A stretch of 17,851 nucleotides of DNA from Burkholderiales bacterium UBA4615 (GCA_002386465.1 DGIT01000090.1:1-17851), one strand, 5' to 3'. Positions 1 to 8,440 are shown, counted from the stretch's first letter. A program made the numbers and translations. Notes: generated by a model from the sequence alone, not told the origin.

Positions 1-1
1 G

Positions 2-838
2 TGCCGTGAGGTCGTGTCGCATTTGAACTGGCGCAAGCAGGGCCCGGGGCCCACGCATGCCGCTGATGAGCCGCTCTACAGCGCCGAGGACCTGCTGGGC
101 GTGGTGTCGCGCGATCTGCGGCAACCCTTCGACATGCGCGAGGTGATTGCGCGCATCGTGGATGGCTCGCGCTTCGAGGAATTCAAGCCGCTCTATGGCC
201 CCACGCTAGTCACCGGCTGGGCGTCCGTCCATGGCTACCCGATCGGCATTCTGGGCAACAACGGCGCGCTCTTTCCAGAGTCGGCCGAAAAAGCTGCGCA
301 GTTCATTCAGCTGTGCAACCAGATCGATGTGCCGCTCCTTTTTCTGCACAACATCACCGGCTTTCTGGTGGGGACCGACTTCGAGCAGAACGGCATCACC
401 AAAAATGGCTCGAAGATGATCAACGCGGTGTCCAATTCCACCGTGCCTCACATCACCGTGATCGTGGGCGCCTCCTATGGCGCGGGCAACTACGGCATGA
501 GCGGGCGTGCGTTCGGTCCACGCTTCACCTTCATCTGGCCGACCGCAAAAATTGCAGTCATGGGCCCCAAGCAGATGGCTGGCGTCATGACCATCGTGCA
601 GCGTTCGGCCACGGAGCGACGCGGTGAGGTGTTTGACGAAGCGGCCAACGACAAGCGCGTGGCGGTGGTCGAGCACTGGGCCGAAGAACGCTCCAAGGGT
701 TTGTATGCCACCTCGCGCATTTCGGACGACGGCATGATCGATCCGCGTGACACCCGCGATGTGATCGGCATTGCGCTGTCCGCCTGTCACAACAAGGCCA
801 TTGCAGGCACCAAGGAGTACGGCACATGGCGGATGTGA
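2..838 (+). CDS. Acyl-CoA carboxylase, carboxyltransferase (beta) subunit, 5'-truncated by window edge
   Basis: This is the C-terminal half (about 278 residues) of a biotin-dependent acyl-CoA carboxylase carboxyltransferase subunit of the methylcrotonyl-/geranyl-CoA type. The whole subunit is usually about 530 residues, so the start lies upstream; the GTG at 14 is internal because the frame is open to the window edge. The crotonase-like carboxyltransferase fold shows in GILGNNGALFPESAEKA, PLLFLHNITGFLVGTDFE, GASYGAGNYGMSGRAFGPRF and MGPKQMAGVM, the Gly-rich stretches that bind the acyl-CoA and carboxybiotin. The conserved C-terminal block DDGMIDPRDTRDVIGIALSA is present. It transfers CO2 from carboxybiotin to an enoyl- or acyl-CoA in the cytoplasm. 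It overlaps the biotin carboxylase gene by 13 bp, so the two are probably co-translated subunits of one holoenzyme. Methylcrotonyl-, geranyl- and other acyl-CoA substrates cannot be told apart from this half. Confidence 0.93.
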   Translation, partial: CREVVSHLNWRKQGPGPTHAADEPLYSAEDLLGVVSRDLRQPFDMREVIARIVDGSRFEEFKPLYGPTLVTGWASVHGYPIGILGNNGALFPESAEKAAQFIQLCNQIDVPLLFLHNITGFLVGTDFEQNGITKNGSKMINAVSNSTVPHITVIVGASYGAGNYGMSGRAFGPRFTFIWPTAKIAVMGPKQMAGVMTIVQRSATERRGEVFDEAANDKRVAVVEHWAEERSKGLYATSRISDDGMIDPRDTRDVIGIALSACHNKAIAGTKEYGTWRM

Positions 839-2823
839 CCCTCAAACCCATTCGTCGCCTGCTGGTAGCGAACCGCGGCGAGATCGCCCGGCGCATCATG
901 CGCACGGCGCATCGCATGGGCATCGATACCGTGGCGATCTATGCCGATGGCGATGTGTCAGCGCCCTTCGTGCGTGAAGCGGATGTAGCCATTGCACTGA
1001 ATGGGCGCACGTCGGCGCAGACCTACCTGGACGTGGGCAAGGTGCTGGACGCCTGCAAGCGCGCTGGTGCCGACGCGGTGCATCCGGGCTACGGCTTTCT
1101 GTCAGAGAACGCCGGGTTTGCGCAAGCCGTGATCGATGCGGGCCTCACCTGGGTTGGCCCTTCGCCCGCGGCCATCCGTGGCATTGGCGACAAGCTCGCG
1201 GCCAAGCAACTGATGCAGAAGGTAGGCGTGCCCACGCTCGATGCGCACGAACTGGTGGAAGGGGCGGATGCCGCAGCCGCCGCGCAGCGCATCGGCTATC
1301 CGGTGCTGATCAAGGCAGCCGGGGGCGGTGGCGGGCGCGGCATGCGCATCGTCGAGTCGCCTGCAGGCCTGGAGTCGGCGATCGCCGGCGCGCGTCGCGA
1401 AGCACTTTCGGCGTTCGGTAATGGCACGGTCTTTCTGGAGCGCTGGCTCACCGCGTCACGGCACGTGGAAATCCAGGTGCTGGGCGATCGGCACGGCAAT
1501 CTGGTGCATCTGTTCGAACGTGAGTGCTCCATTCAGCGTCGTCATCAGAAGATCATCGAGGAAGCGCCGTCCCCCGCGTTGAACCCCGAGTTGCGCGAGC
1601 GCATGGGGCAAGCCGCGCTCGCCGCCGTGCGGGCCATCGACTATCACTCGGCAGGCACAGTGGAGTTTTTGCTGGCCGGCAATGAGTTTTTCTTCCTGGA
1701 GGTGAACACCCGCCTGCAGGTGGAGCATCCGGTTACGGAAGCCATCACCGGGCTGGACCTGGTGCGCGAGCAGATCCGCATAGCCGAAGGCGAGCATCTG
1801 GGCTACGCGCAAAAGGATCTGGGTATCACCGGCCATGCCATCGAGGCGCGGCTGTGCGCAGAAAATCCGGCCAAGCAATTCTTGCCCACGCCGGGTCGGA
1901 TCGATGTGTGGGAGCCGGCGCAAGGTGACGGCGCGCGGTTCGACTCGGGCATCGAGTCGGGCAGCGAGATCGCCATCGAATTCGATCCCATGATCGCCAA
2001 GGTGATCGTGCATGCGCCCACGCGTCGTGAGGCGGCGTCCAGGCTGGCGCGCGTGCTGGAGTCGACCCGCCTGCAGGGCATCACGCACAACCGCGATTTT
2101 CTGGTCTCCACGCTGCGCTCGCCCGAGTTCCTGGCCGGTGACACCACCACCGACTTTATCGCCCGGGTGGCGCCCGCACCGGTGCGCACGCATTCAAGCG
2201 ATGAGCACGTGATGGCTGCGGTCGCCGCGGCGCTGCATACCAGCGGCCTCAGACATGCCCAGGCGAAGGTGCTGCGCAGCGTGCAGCCCGGTTGGCGCAA
2301 CTCCAGGATGCCGCCTCAGCGCGTGGCCTACCAGCTGCCCGGGCGCGATCCCAAAGCCAGGCTCGAGGTGGCGTATCGGCAGCAGCGCGACGCCAGCGTG
2401 TCGGTGCAGGTCAACGGACAAGACCATCTTGCCCGGGTGCATCGGTTCGATGCACGCAGCATCGAGCTCGAGGTCGATGGCCGACGCAGCACAGTTCAGA
2501 TCACACGTTCAGGTGATCGCTGCCTGCTGCATGGGCCGTTCGGCGATCTGGAGCTGCGCGAGTTGCCCCGCTTTGCCCGTGCCGACCGCGCGCAGTTCAG
2601 TGGCGGTCTGCAGGCGCCCATGCCCGGCAGGGTGCTGTCGATTGCAGCCAAGGCAGGCCAGAGCGTGGAGCGCGGCCAGCTCCTGCTGATCCTTGAAGCC
2701 ATGAAGATGGAGCACCGCATCACGGCACCTGCCGATGGTCTTGTGAAAGCCATTCGCGTGGCCGAGGGCGATCAGGTGGCTAATGGTGCCGTGCTGGTCA
2801 TGCTGGAAGAAAAGAAGGACTGA
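826..2823 (+). CDS. Acyl-CoA carboxylase biotin carboxylase / biotin carboxyl carrier (alpha) subunit
   Basis: This is the 665-residue alpha subunit of an MCC/GCC/PCC-type carboxylase. An N-terminal biotin carboxylase domain (about residues 8-455) opens with RRLLVANRGEIARRI. It holds the ATP-grasp glycine loop KAAGGGGGRGMR from Lys163, the HVEIQVLGDRHGN strand, RECSIQRRHQKIIEEAPSP, and FFLEVNTRLQVEHPVTE with its metal and bicarbonate ligands. A linker domain follows, then a C-terminal biotinyl domain with EAMKMEH, whose Lys627 should be biotinylated. The protein carboxylates its own biotin using ATP and bicarbonate and passes CO2 to the upstream subunit. The start at 826 is supported by AAGGAG at 812-817, 8 bases upstream. 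Length and domain order match LiuD/AtuF-type subunits. It could be methylcrotonyl-, geranyl- or another branched acyl-CoA carboxylase; the family call is very safe, the substrate is not. Confidence 0.95.
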   Translation: MADVTLKPIRRLLVANRGEIARRIMRTAHRMGIDTVAIYADGDVSAPFVREADVAIALNGRTSAQTYLDVGKVLDACKRAGADAVHPGYGFLSENAGFAQAVIDAGLTWVGPSPAAIRGIGDKLAAKQLMQKVGVPTLDAHELVEGADAAAAAQRIGYPVLIKAAGGGGGRGMRIVESPAGLESAIAGARREALSAFGNGTVFLERWLTASRHVEIQVLGDRHGNLVHLFERECSIQRRHQKIIEEAPSPALNPELRERMGQAALAAVRAIDYHSAGTVEFLLAGNEFFFLEVNTRLQVEHPVTEAITGLDLVREQIRIAEGEHLGYAQKDLGITGHAIEARLCAENPAKQFLPTPGRIDVWEPAQGDGARFDSGIESGSEIAIEFDPMIAKVIVHAPTRREAASRLARVLESTRLQGITHNRDFLVSTLRSPEFLAGDTTTDFIARVAPAPVRTHSSDEHVMAAVAAALHTSGLRHAQAKVLRSVQPGWRNSRMPPQRVAYQLPGRDPKARLEVAYRQQRDASVSVQVNGQDHLARVHRFDARSIELEVDGRRSTVQITRSGDRCLLHGPFGDLELRELPRFARADRAQFSGGLQAPMPGRVLSIAAKAGQSVERGQLLLILEAMKMEHRITAPADGLVKAIRVAEGDQVANGAVLVMLEEKKD

Positions 2824-2836
2824 GGAGAACGCAGCG

Positions 2837-3613
2837 ATGGCAGGTACTGAAGCAACCCTGTACAAGGTGGAAAATGGCGCGGCCTGGATCACGCTCAACC
2901 GCCCTGAGAACCGCAATGCCTTGTCTGCGGTGCTGGTCAACGAGCTGGCCGCGCATTTCGATGCAGCCCAGGCTGATCCGGCGGCACGATGCATCGTCAT
3001 CACCGGTAATGGCCCGGCGTTTTGTGCTGGCGCCGACCTCAAGAACCCGCCTGGTTCGGCCACAGAAGGACGCCCTTCAGTGTCGCTGCCCGAGATTCTC
3101 AAGCGCATGCAGGACAGCCCCAAGCCTGTGATCGTGGCGGTCAATGGCGCAGCCTTTGCCGGGGGCCTGGGGCTGGTGGGCGCAGCCGATATCGTCATCA
3201 CGGCAGATGAGGTGCCTTACAGCTTTTCTGAGGTGCGCATCGGCGTGATTCCCGCGGTGATTGCCGTGGTCTGTGTGCCTAAACTTGGCACCCATCATGC
3301 GATGAAGCTCTTTCTGTCGGGGGAGCGCTTCACTGGGACTCAGGCGGTGGCGATGGGCTTTGCACATCGTGCGGTGCCGCTGGCGCAGTTGCGTGCTGCT
3401 GTGCAGGAAGAGATCGACATGATTCGCCTCGGTGGTCCCATTGCCGTGGCTGAGTGCAAGAAGCTCGTGCGGCGCGTGCAGCAGCTCAACGTGGACGAGG
3501 GCTTCGCAGAGATGGCGGTCTGGAGTCGCAGCATGTTCGTGTCGCCCGAGGGGCAAGAAGGCATGGCTGCGTTTCGCGAGAAGCGCAAACCGTCCTGGAT
3601 CCAGGAGAACTGA
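2837..3613 (+). CDS. Enoyl-CoA hydratase/isomerase family protein, LiuC/AtuE-like
   Basis: This is a 258-residue crotonase-fold protein of normal family length. The oxyanion-hole segments are AFCAGADLK (residues 61-69) and NGAAFAGGLGLVGAADIVI (from 103), followed by SEVRIGVIPAVI (131-142). Of the two acid/base glutamates of classical enoyl-CoA hydratase, the second aligns with Glu132, but the first is replaced by Gly112 in AGGLGLVG. As I recall, that GLV pattern with a retained EVR-G-P block typifies hydratases acting on glutaconyl-CoA products of acyl-CoA carboxylases (methylglutaconyl-CoA and isohexenylglutaconyl-CoA hydratases). Its position directly after the two carboxylase genes fits hydration of the carboxylated product. 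The start at 2837 has GAGGAG at 2822-2827, at a 9-base spacing. An earlier in-frame start inside the carboxylase gene was rejected. Confidence is high for family and moderate for subfamily. Confidence 0.9.
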   Translation: MAGTEATLYKVENGAAWITLNRPENRNALSAVLVNELAAHFDAAQADPAARCIVITGNGPAFCAGADLKNPPGSATEGRPSVSLPEILKRMQDSPKPVIVAVNGAAFAGGLGLVGAADIVITADEVPYSFSEVRIGVIPAVIAVVCVPKLGTHHAMKLFLSGERFTGTQAVAMGFAHRAVPLAQLRAAVQEEIDMIRLGGPIAVAECKKLVRRVQQLNVDEGFAEMAVWSRSMFVSPEGQEGMAAFREKRKPSWIQEN

Positions 3614-3614
3614 G

Positions 3615-4880
3615 ATGTCCAGTGTGATGCAAGACCCTCAATCCGTTGAAGCCAAAGGCGCTGTATCGCATGCGCCGTGGCCCACCGACCCTGAAGCTCT
3701 CGATGCGTTTCGCGCACAGGTGGCGGCCTGGTTTGCGGCCAACCGCCCGCCCGAGCCCGATTTCCTGTTGCCCGAGTCCTTCATGGAAGTGGGCACCGAT
3801 GAGCAGTTCGTCTATCTGCGCAACTGGCAGCGCAAGGTGTACGACGCAGGCTATCTGGGCATGGCCTGGCCGTCGCAGTACGGCGGTGGCGGGCGGCCCC
3901 AGGTGTATCAGGACATCGTCAATGCCGAGATGGCCCGGGCGAAGGTGCCCTTCGTGCCCAACACCATCGGGCTGAACTGGGCGGGCCCGCTGATTCTCTC
4001 GATCGGGACCGAGGAAGAAAAGCGCCGCTACATACCGGGCATCCTGAACGCCGACGAGATCTGGTGCCAGGGCTTCTCCGAGCCCGACCAGGGCTCCGAC
4101 CTGGCCAACAGCCAGACCCGCGCGGTGCGCGACGGCGACGACTACATCGTCAATGGCTCCAAGATCTGGACCAGCCTGGGCAGCCATGCGAAGTACATGA
4201 TCCTGCTGGCCCGCACCAACCCCGAGCAGCCGCGCTATTCGGGGCTGTCGTTTTTCCTGGTGCCGATGCAGGCGCCAGGGATCGAGACTCGTCCGATCCG
4301 CAAACTCACCGGCGAGTTTGGCTTCAACCAGACCTTCTTCACCGATGCACGCATTCCGGTGAGTTGCCGCATGGGCAAGGAAGGTGAGGGCTGGAAGATC
4401 GCCATGCTCACGCTCACCTTCGAGCGCGGCGCAACCGGCGGGCAGGCGGGCGGCCTGGCGCGCATGGCGCTGGGCGTGGGCGATGTGATGGAGCTCGCGC
4501 GTCGTTCGCGTCGCGACGGGCGCCCCGCGCTGGACGACCCGTTCGTGCGCGACCAGATGGTGCGCTTCATGATCGAAGACCAGGGCGACAAGCTGTGCGC
4601 AGCACGCGCGGCGGTGCCCGCGCTGTGCAGCGAGCGCCCGCAGGCGATTCCGCTGTCGTCCAAGTTGCGCCGCTCGGAACACATGCGCCGCATGCTGCAA
4701 TTTGCTCTGTCGCTGCAAGGGGCCAACGCCGTGCGCTGGATGGGCGATGCCCAAGCGGTCGAGGGCGGCAAGTGGCAACGCTCCTACTTCAACTCCTTTG
4801 CCTCCACCATTGGCGGCGGCACCAGCCAGATCCAGGCGAATATCGTCGGAGAGCGTGTGCTGGGTCTGCCCAAGGACTGA
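3615..4880 (+). CDS. Acyl-CoA dehydrogenase, large (catalytic) subunit of pair 1
   Basis: This 421-residue FAD-dependent acyl-CoA dehydrogenase oxidises an acyl-CoA to the 2-enoyl-CoA. It shows the N-terminal helical domain (AWPSQYGGGGRP), the flavin/substrate middle domain (WCQGFSEPDQGSDLANSQT, then YIVNGSKIWTS), and the C-terminal helical domain ending GGGTSQIQANIVGERVLGLPKD. The position of the MCAD-type C-terminal catalytic Glu is glycine (IGGGT, 399-403). A glutamate in LTFERGATGG (Glu270) sits where isovaleryl-CoA dehydrogenase keeps its base, so I infer Glu270 is catalytic. ATG 3615 overlaps nothing, starts one base after the hydratase stop, and has GGAG at 3604-3607. The next gene is a smaller ACAD lacking a base, so the two probably form an alpha/beta enzyme like the pimeloyl-CoA or steroid side-chain dehydrogenases. 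Substrate unknown. Confidence 0.92.
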   Translation: MSSVMQDPQSVEAKGAVSHAPWPTDPEALDAFRAQVAAWFAANRPPEPDFLLPESFMEVGTDEQFVYLRNWQRKVYDAGYLGMAWPSQYGGGGRPQVYQDIVNAEMARAKVPFVPNTIGLNWAGPLILSIGTEEEKRRYIPGILNADEIWCQGFSEPDQGSDLANSQTRAVRDGDDYIVNGSKIWTSLGSHAKYMILLARTNPEQPRYSGLSFFLVPMQAPGIETRPIRKLTGEFGFNQTFFTDARIPVSCRMGKEGEGWKIAMLTLTFERGATGGQAGGLARMALGVGDVMELARRSRRDGRPALDDPFVRDQMVRFMIEDQGDKLCAARAAVPALCSERPQAIPLSSKLRRSEHMRRMLQFALSLQGANAVRWMGDAQAVEGGKWQRSYFNSFASTIGGGTSQIQANIVGERVLGLPKD

Positions 4881-4884
4881 TGCC

Positions 4885-6057
4885 ATGACTGCTGTTGCTG
4901 CGCCTGCTGCGGGCGCCCCAGTTCGACTCTCCCAGGCGCTCAGTTTTGGCGAAGAGCAGGCGATGCTGCTGGAGGCGGCCACCGCGTTCTGTCGTGACCA
5001 GTCGCCTGTATCGGCCGTGCGTGCCCGCATGGGCACCGAGCACGGGTTCGACCGTGCCGTCTGGGACGCCATGGTGGCGCTGGGCTGGTCCGGTCTGGCG
5101 GTGCCCGAATCGCTGGGCGGCAGCGGCCTCACGCTCGCCGAAGCGGCCACGATCAGCGAGCCCATGGGCCGGCATCTGCTGGCCACGCCGTTTGCAGCCA
5201 CGCAGCTCTTTGTGCAGGGCGTGCTGGCCGGTGCAAGCGCGGTGCAGCAGGCCGCCTGGTTGCCGCCGGTGTGTGGCGGGGCAATCGGCACGGTGGCGCT
5301 CTTTGAGCGTGACGGCGACTGGACGCTTGAGGACATCGAGGCGCGTGCGGTGCGGGCCGGCGCGTCGGTGAAACTCGAAGGCATGAAGATGCTGGTGCCC
5401 GATGCCGCAGTCGCCGACGCACTGCTGGTGTCGGTGATGCTGGATGGCTCGCCAGCCCTTGCACGGGTTCAGCGCGACCAGCTCGGCGCGCAGGCGCTGC
5501 AGCGCGAGACGGTCATCGACGAGACCCGTCGCAGCTATCAACTCGATCTCACGGGCATTGAAGTGCCTGCTGCAGCAATGATCGAGGGCGCAGCCGCTCT
5601 GAACGCACTCGCGGCCATTCGGCGTGCTGCCTGGCTGCTGGCCAGTGCCGAGGCGGCAGGTGGCATGGCGGGCGTGCTGGATGTGGTGGTGGACTACCTC
5701 AATACCCGCACCACCTTCGGGCGCAAGATCGGCAGCTACCAGTCGCTCAAGCACACCTGCGCAGACATGCTTGTGAGCATGGAGCGTTCGCGTTCGCATG
5801 TGTATCACTGCGCTACGTTGATCACCGAGGGCGCGCAGCCCCAGGCACTGGAAGTGGCGCTGCGCATGGCCAAGGTGGAATCAGGCGATGGCTTCGTGTT
5901 CGCGGGCGACCGTGCGGTGCAGTTTCACGGGGGCTTTGGCTTCACCTGGGATTGCGATGCACAGCTCTTCTTGCGCCGTGCGCTGTGGTTGCAGCACAGC
6001 TTTGGCGATGCCGCCCATCATCGGCGCAGGCTGGCCGATCTGCTGCTGCCTCATTAG
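4885..6057 (+). CDS. Acyl-CoA dehydrogenase, small subunit of pair 1
   Basis: This 390-residue ACAD-family protein starts four bases after the preceding stop, with AAGGA at 4872-4876. Family signatures are LGWSGLAVPESLGGSGLTLAEAA near the N-terminus, NTRTTFGRKIGSYQSLKHTCADM in the C-terminal domain, and VQFHGGFGFTWDCDAQLFLRR near the end. The middle flavin domain is degenerate: the usual TEP-GSD and W-TNG-K blocks are not recognisable. Neither catalytic position holds a glutamate: the helix equivalent reads AAIRRAAWLLASAEA, and the C-terminal YEGT site is replaced by SFGDA. These losses are typical of beta subunits of heteromeric ACADs, which complete the FAD site of the partner. I infer it is the non-catalytic partner of the gene at 3615. 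It could keep independent activity, but nothing in the sequence supports that. Confidence 0.9.
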   Translation: MTAVAAPAAGAPVRLSQALSFGEEQAMLLEAATAFCRDQSPVSAVRARMGTEHGFDRAVWDAMVALGWSGLAVPESLGGSGLTLAEAATISEPMGRHLLATPFAATQLFVQGVLAGASAVQQAAWLPPVCGGAIGTVALFERDGDWTLEDIEARAVRAGASVKLEGMKMLVPDAAVADALLVSVMLDGSPALARVQRDQLGAQALQRETVIDETRRSYQLDLTGIEVPAAAMIEGAAALNALAAIRRAAWLLASAEAAGGMAGVLDVVVDYLNTRTTFGRKIGSYQSLKHTCADMLVSMERSRSHVYHCATLITEGAQPQALEVALRMAKVESGDGFVFAGDRAVQFHGGFGFTWDCDAQLFLRRALWLQHSFGDAAHHRRRLADLLLPH

Positions 6058-6075
6058 GACCCAGGCTGCCTGCAT

Positions 6076-6090
6076 GGCTCGCGCAGAGCC
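6076..6090. other. Small inverted repeat in the 110-bp gap between ACAD pairs
   Basis: GGCTC and GAGCC form a perfect 5-bp stem around a 5-base loop. A GGCC-N3-GGCC repeat lies just downstream, near 6097. The gap 6058-6167 is the largest in the ACAD cluster and ends in the strong AGGAG site of the next gene. It could hold a partial terminator or an internal promoter, but no T-tract or convincing -35/-10 pair is visible. Weak evidence. Confidence 0.2.
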
Positions 6091-6167
6091 GATGGTGGCC
6101 GCAGGCCGTGATGCAGGATGAATGACCTCAGTGGGCCGTCGTGGTCTGCTGCTTCAGGAGTACACCG

Positions 6168-7361
6168 ATGGATTTGAGTGATGGGCCGGTTTACGAGGCG
6201 TTTCGTGCCGAAGTGCGCGCATTTATTGCCGCCAACCGGCATCTGGCGCCGGTGGCGGGCGGTCCGCGCGACGAAAGAGCGCGTGCCTGGCAGCGGCTTC
6301 TGATCAGTCAGGGCTACACGGCGCGCACCATCCCGAAGGCTTATGGCGGCGCGGGCGAGGCGCCCGATCTGCTGAAGTCCCGCATCCTGGCCGATGAGTT
6401 TGCTGCCGCCCGCGTGAGCCCGGGTCTCGGTGGGCAGGGCATCAACATGCTGGTGCCGACCCTGCTCGCCATGGGCACCGAGGAGCAGAAGCGCCAGTTC
6501 ATTGCGCCCACCCTCAGTGGCGAGATGATCTGGTGTCAGGGCTATTCAGAACCAGGCGCGGGCAGCGACCTCGCCAACCTGCGCACCGCAGGCGTGTTGC
6601 AGGGCGACCATTGGGTGGTCAACGGCCAGAAAATCTGGACCAGCACCGCGCATCTGGCCGACTGGTGTTTTTGCCTGGTGCGCACCGAGCCCGATGCGCC
6701 CAAGCACAAGGGCATCAGCTTTTTGCTGTTTCGCATGGATACCCCAGGCATTGAAATTCGCCCGCTGGTCGACATGACCATGCAGGCCAATTTCAACGAG
6801 GTGTTCTTCACCGATGTGAAGGTGCCTGCGCACCAGATCGTCGGGCGCCGCGGCGAAGGCTGGATGGTCGCCAACGTCATTCTCAAGAACGAGCGCAATT
6901 CGCTCGCCGACCCGAATATTGCGCAGGCGCGCCTGAACGGGATCGCTGAGCTCATGAAGTCGGAAACGGTGGATGGTGTGCGCTTCATTGATCAGCCCCA
7001 GTATCTGGACCGGCTGATGCGGCTGCAGGCCCGTGTGATGGCCATGCAGTACAACGACCTGCGGCTGGTTTCGGCCGAGCTCAACGGCACCGGCGGCACC
7101 GAGCTCGCGGGCATGATCGTCAAGATGCAGGGTACCGAGCTGCGCCACGAGATCGAGGCCCTGGGGATTGACGTGATGGGCGAGCGCGGATTGGGTTTCG
7201 GCGCGCACCCGTATTTGCAGGATGCGGGCGCCTGGCAGGTGCATTACATGTACTACCTGGGCCTGATCATCGGCGGCGGCACCAACCAGATCCAGAAGAA
7301 CATCATCAGCGAGCGTGGTCTGGGCATGCCCAAAGAGCCGCGCGCAGCAGGAGCCGCATGA
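6168..7361 (+). CDS. Acyl-CoA dehydrogenase, large (catalytic) subunit of pair 2
   Basis: This 397-residue ACAD opens YEAFRAEVRAFIAANRHLAP. The flavin domain has MIWCQGYSEPGAGSDLANL and HWVVNGQKIWTS, and the C-terminus has GGGTNQIQKNIISERGLGMP. The MCAD-type catalytic position is glycine (369-371). The isovaleryl-CoA dehydrogenase-type position is filled by Glu242 in LKNERNSLAD, the likely base. It is parallel to the gene at 3615 and probably a distant paralog, so the cluster carries two complete large/small sets. ATG 6168 was chosen over the in-frame GTG at 6141 because AGGAG lies at 6156-6160, 7 bases before it, and residues from there match the family N-terminus. The 110-bp gap upstream may hold an internal promoter. 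Annotations such as pimeloyl-CoA dehydrogenase large subunit are likely for this type. Substrate unknown. Confidence 0.92.
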   Translation: MDLSDGPVYEAFRAEVRAFIAANRHLAPVAGGPRDERARAWQRLLISQGYTARTIPKAYGGAGEAPDLLKSRILADEFAAARVSPGLGGQGINMLVPTLLAMGTEEQKRQFIAPTLSGEMIWCQGYSEPGAGSDLANLRTAGVLQGDHWVVNGQKIWTSTAHLADWCFCLVRTEPDAPKHKGISFLLFRMDTPGIEIRPLVDMTMQANFNEVFFTDVKVPAHQIVGRRGEGWMVANVILKNERNSLADPNIAQARLNGIAELMKSETVDGVRFIDQPQYLDRLMRLQARVMAMQYNDLRLVSAELNGTGGTELAGMIVKMQGTELRHEIEALGIDVMGERGLGFGAHPYLQDAGAWQVHYMYYLGLIIGGGTNQIQKNIISERGLGMPKEPRAAGAA

Positions 7362-8440
7362 TGGAATTCGGACTCTCATCGGATCAGAACCTGCTGCGAG
7401 AAACCTTCGAGGTGTATCTGCGCGAGCAGTCCACGCTCACCCGGGTGCGCGCCTTCGCAGACGGCAATCAGACACGTGCAGCCGATCTGTGGGCGGGCCT
7501 GGGCGAGATCGGCTTGAACGGCCTGCTGATTCCCGAGGCCCACGGCGGCCTGGGCATGGGGCCGCTGGAGGCTTGCCTGGCTGCGGAAGCGCTGGGCTAT
7601 CGGGTGACACCCGTGCCCTTTGTGGCCCATGCAGGCATGGTGCCCACAGCCTTGATGCTGGCTGGCAGCCCCGTACAGCAGGCCGACTGGCTGCCGCGTA
7701 TCGCAGCCGGCCGCACAGTGGTCGGGGCCGCGCTGGCCGAACGTAGCGGCGCACGGGCCGGTGCAGGCGTCACGCTGCACAACGGGCGTCTGGACGGGCG
7801 CGCCTTGCATGTCCTCGACTTCGAAGCCGACGCCTACCTCGTGGCCGACACGGCAGGCGGGCTTCATCTGGTGGCTGCCGACGCACCCGGGCTGACGCGG
7901 CGCCGACTGGAGACGATCGATCGCACCCGGCCCATCGGCGAGCTGATCCTGTCGGGTGTGCAGGGTGACCGGTTGCCCGGCGCCAATGCCGAGGTCTGTC
8001 AGCGTGTGCTGGACATCGGGCGCGCCCTGCTGGCCGCCGATTCGCTGGGCGCAGCGCAAAACATGATCGACCAGGCCGTCGCCTATGCCGGTCAGCGGGT
8101 GCAGTTCGGACGCGTCATCGGATCGTTCCAGGCGGTCAAGCACCTGTGCGCAACCATGGCCGCCGACCTGGAGCCTACCCGTGCCTTTGTCTGGTACGCC
8201 GGACATGCGCTGAGCGCCGACCCGCAGGACGCCTCGCGGGTGGTGTGTCACCTGAAAGCCCATCTGAGCGACGTGGCCACCTCGGTTGCCAAGACCGCCA
8301 CCGAAGTGCACGGCGGCATGGGATTCACCGATCTGGTCGGTCTGCATTACTGGTTCAAGCGGGTCGGCTTCAACCGTCAGATGCTCGGTTCGCCCGAGCG
8401 GCTGCGCGCACAGGCAGCCCGCCTTCAGGGATGGCAGTGA
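7358..8440 (+). CDS. Acyl-CoA dehydrogenase, small subunit of pair 2
   Basis: This 360-residue ACAD-family protein overlaps the large-subunit gene by four bases (ATGA), with GCAGGAG at 7345-7351. That tight translational coupling is expected of subunits made in equal amounts. Recognisable blocks are EFGLSSDQNLLRETFEVYLRE, IGLNGLLIPEAHGGLGMGPLE, YAGQRVQFGRVIGSFQAVKHLCA and TEVHGGMGFTDLVGLHYWFKR. The flavin domain is shortened and lacks the usual TEP-GSD motif. Catalytic Glu is absent at both known positions: the helix site reads RALLAADSLGAAQ, and the C-terminal site reads MLGSPERL. By family knowledge this is a beta subunit that supports FAD binding in the alpha partner. Pairing with the gene at 6168 is inferred from the overlap. 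The second ATG at 7361 is a possible alternative start, one codon in. Confidence 0.9.
   Translation: MMEFGLSSDQNLLRETFEVYLREQSTLTRVRAFADGNQTRAADLWAGLGEIGLNGLLIPEAHGGLGMGPLEACLAAEALGYRVTPVPFVAHAGMVPTALMLAGSPVQQADWLPRIAAGRTVVGAALAERSGARAGAGVTLHNGRLDGRALHVLDFEADAYLVADTAGGLHLVAADAPGLTRRRLETIDRTRPIGELILSGVQGDRLPGANAEVCQRVLDIGRALLAADSLGAAQNMIDQAVAYAGQRVQFGRVIGSFQAVKHLCATMAADLEPTRAFVWYAGHALSADPQDASRVVCHLKAHLSDVATSVAKTATEVHGGMGFTDLVGLHYWFKRVGFNRQMLGSPERLRAQAARLQGWQ

Noticed and set aside
1456..2193. Minus-strand open frame of 245 codons inside the biotin carboxylase gene
   Set aside because: It lies wholly within a strongly conserved plus-strand domain and has no family motif; it is a GC-content shadow.
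3486..5384. Very long minus-strand open frame (632 codons) opposite the hydratase and two ACAD genes
   Set aside because: The plus strand here encodes clear conserved proteins. The minus frame is a GC-rich mirror with His/Arg/Ala-rich composition and no recognisable motif or ribosome site.
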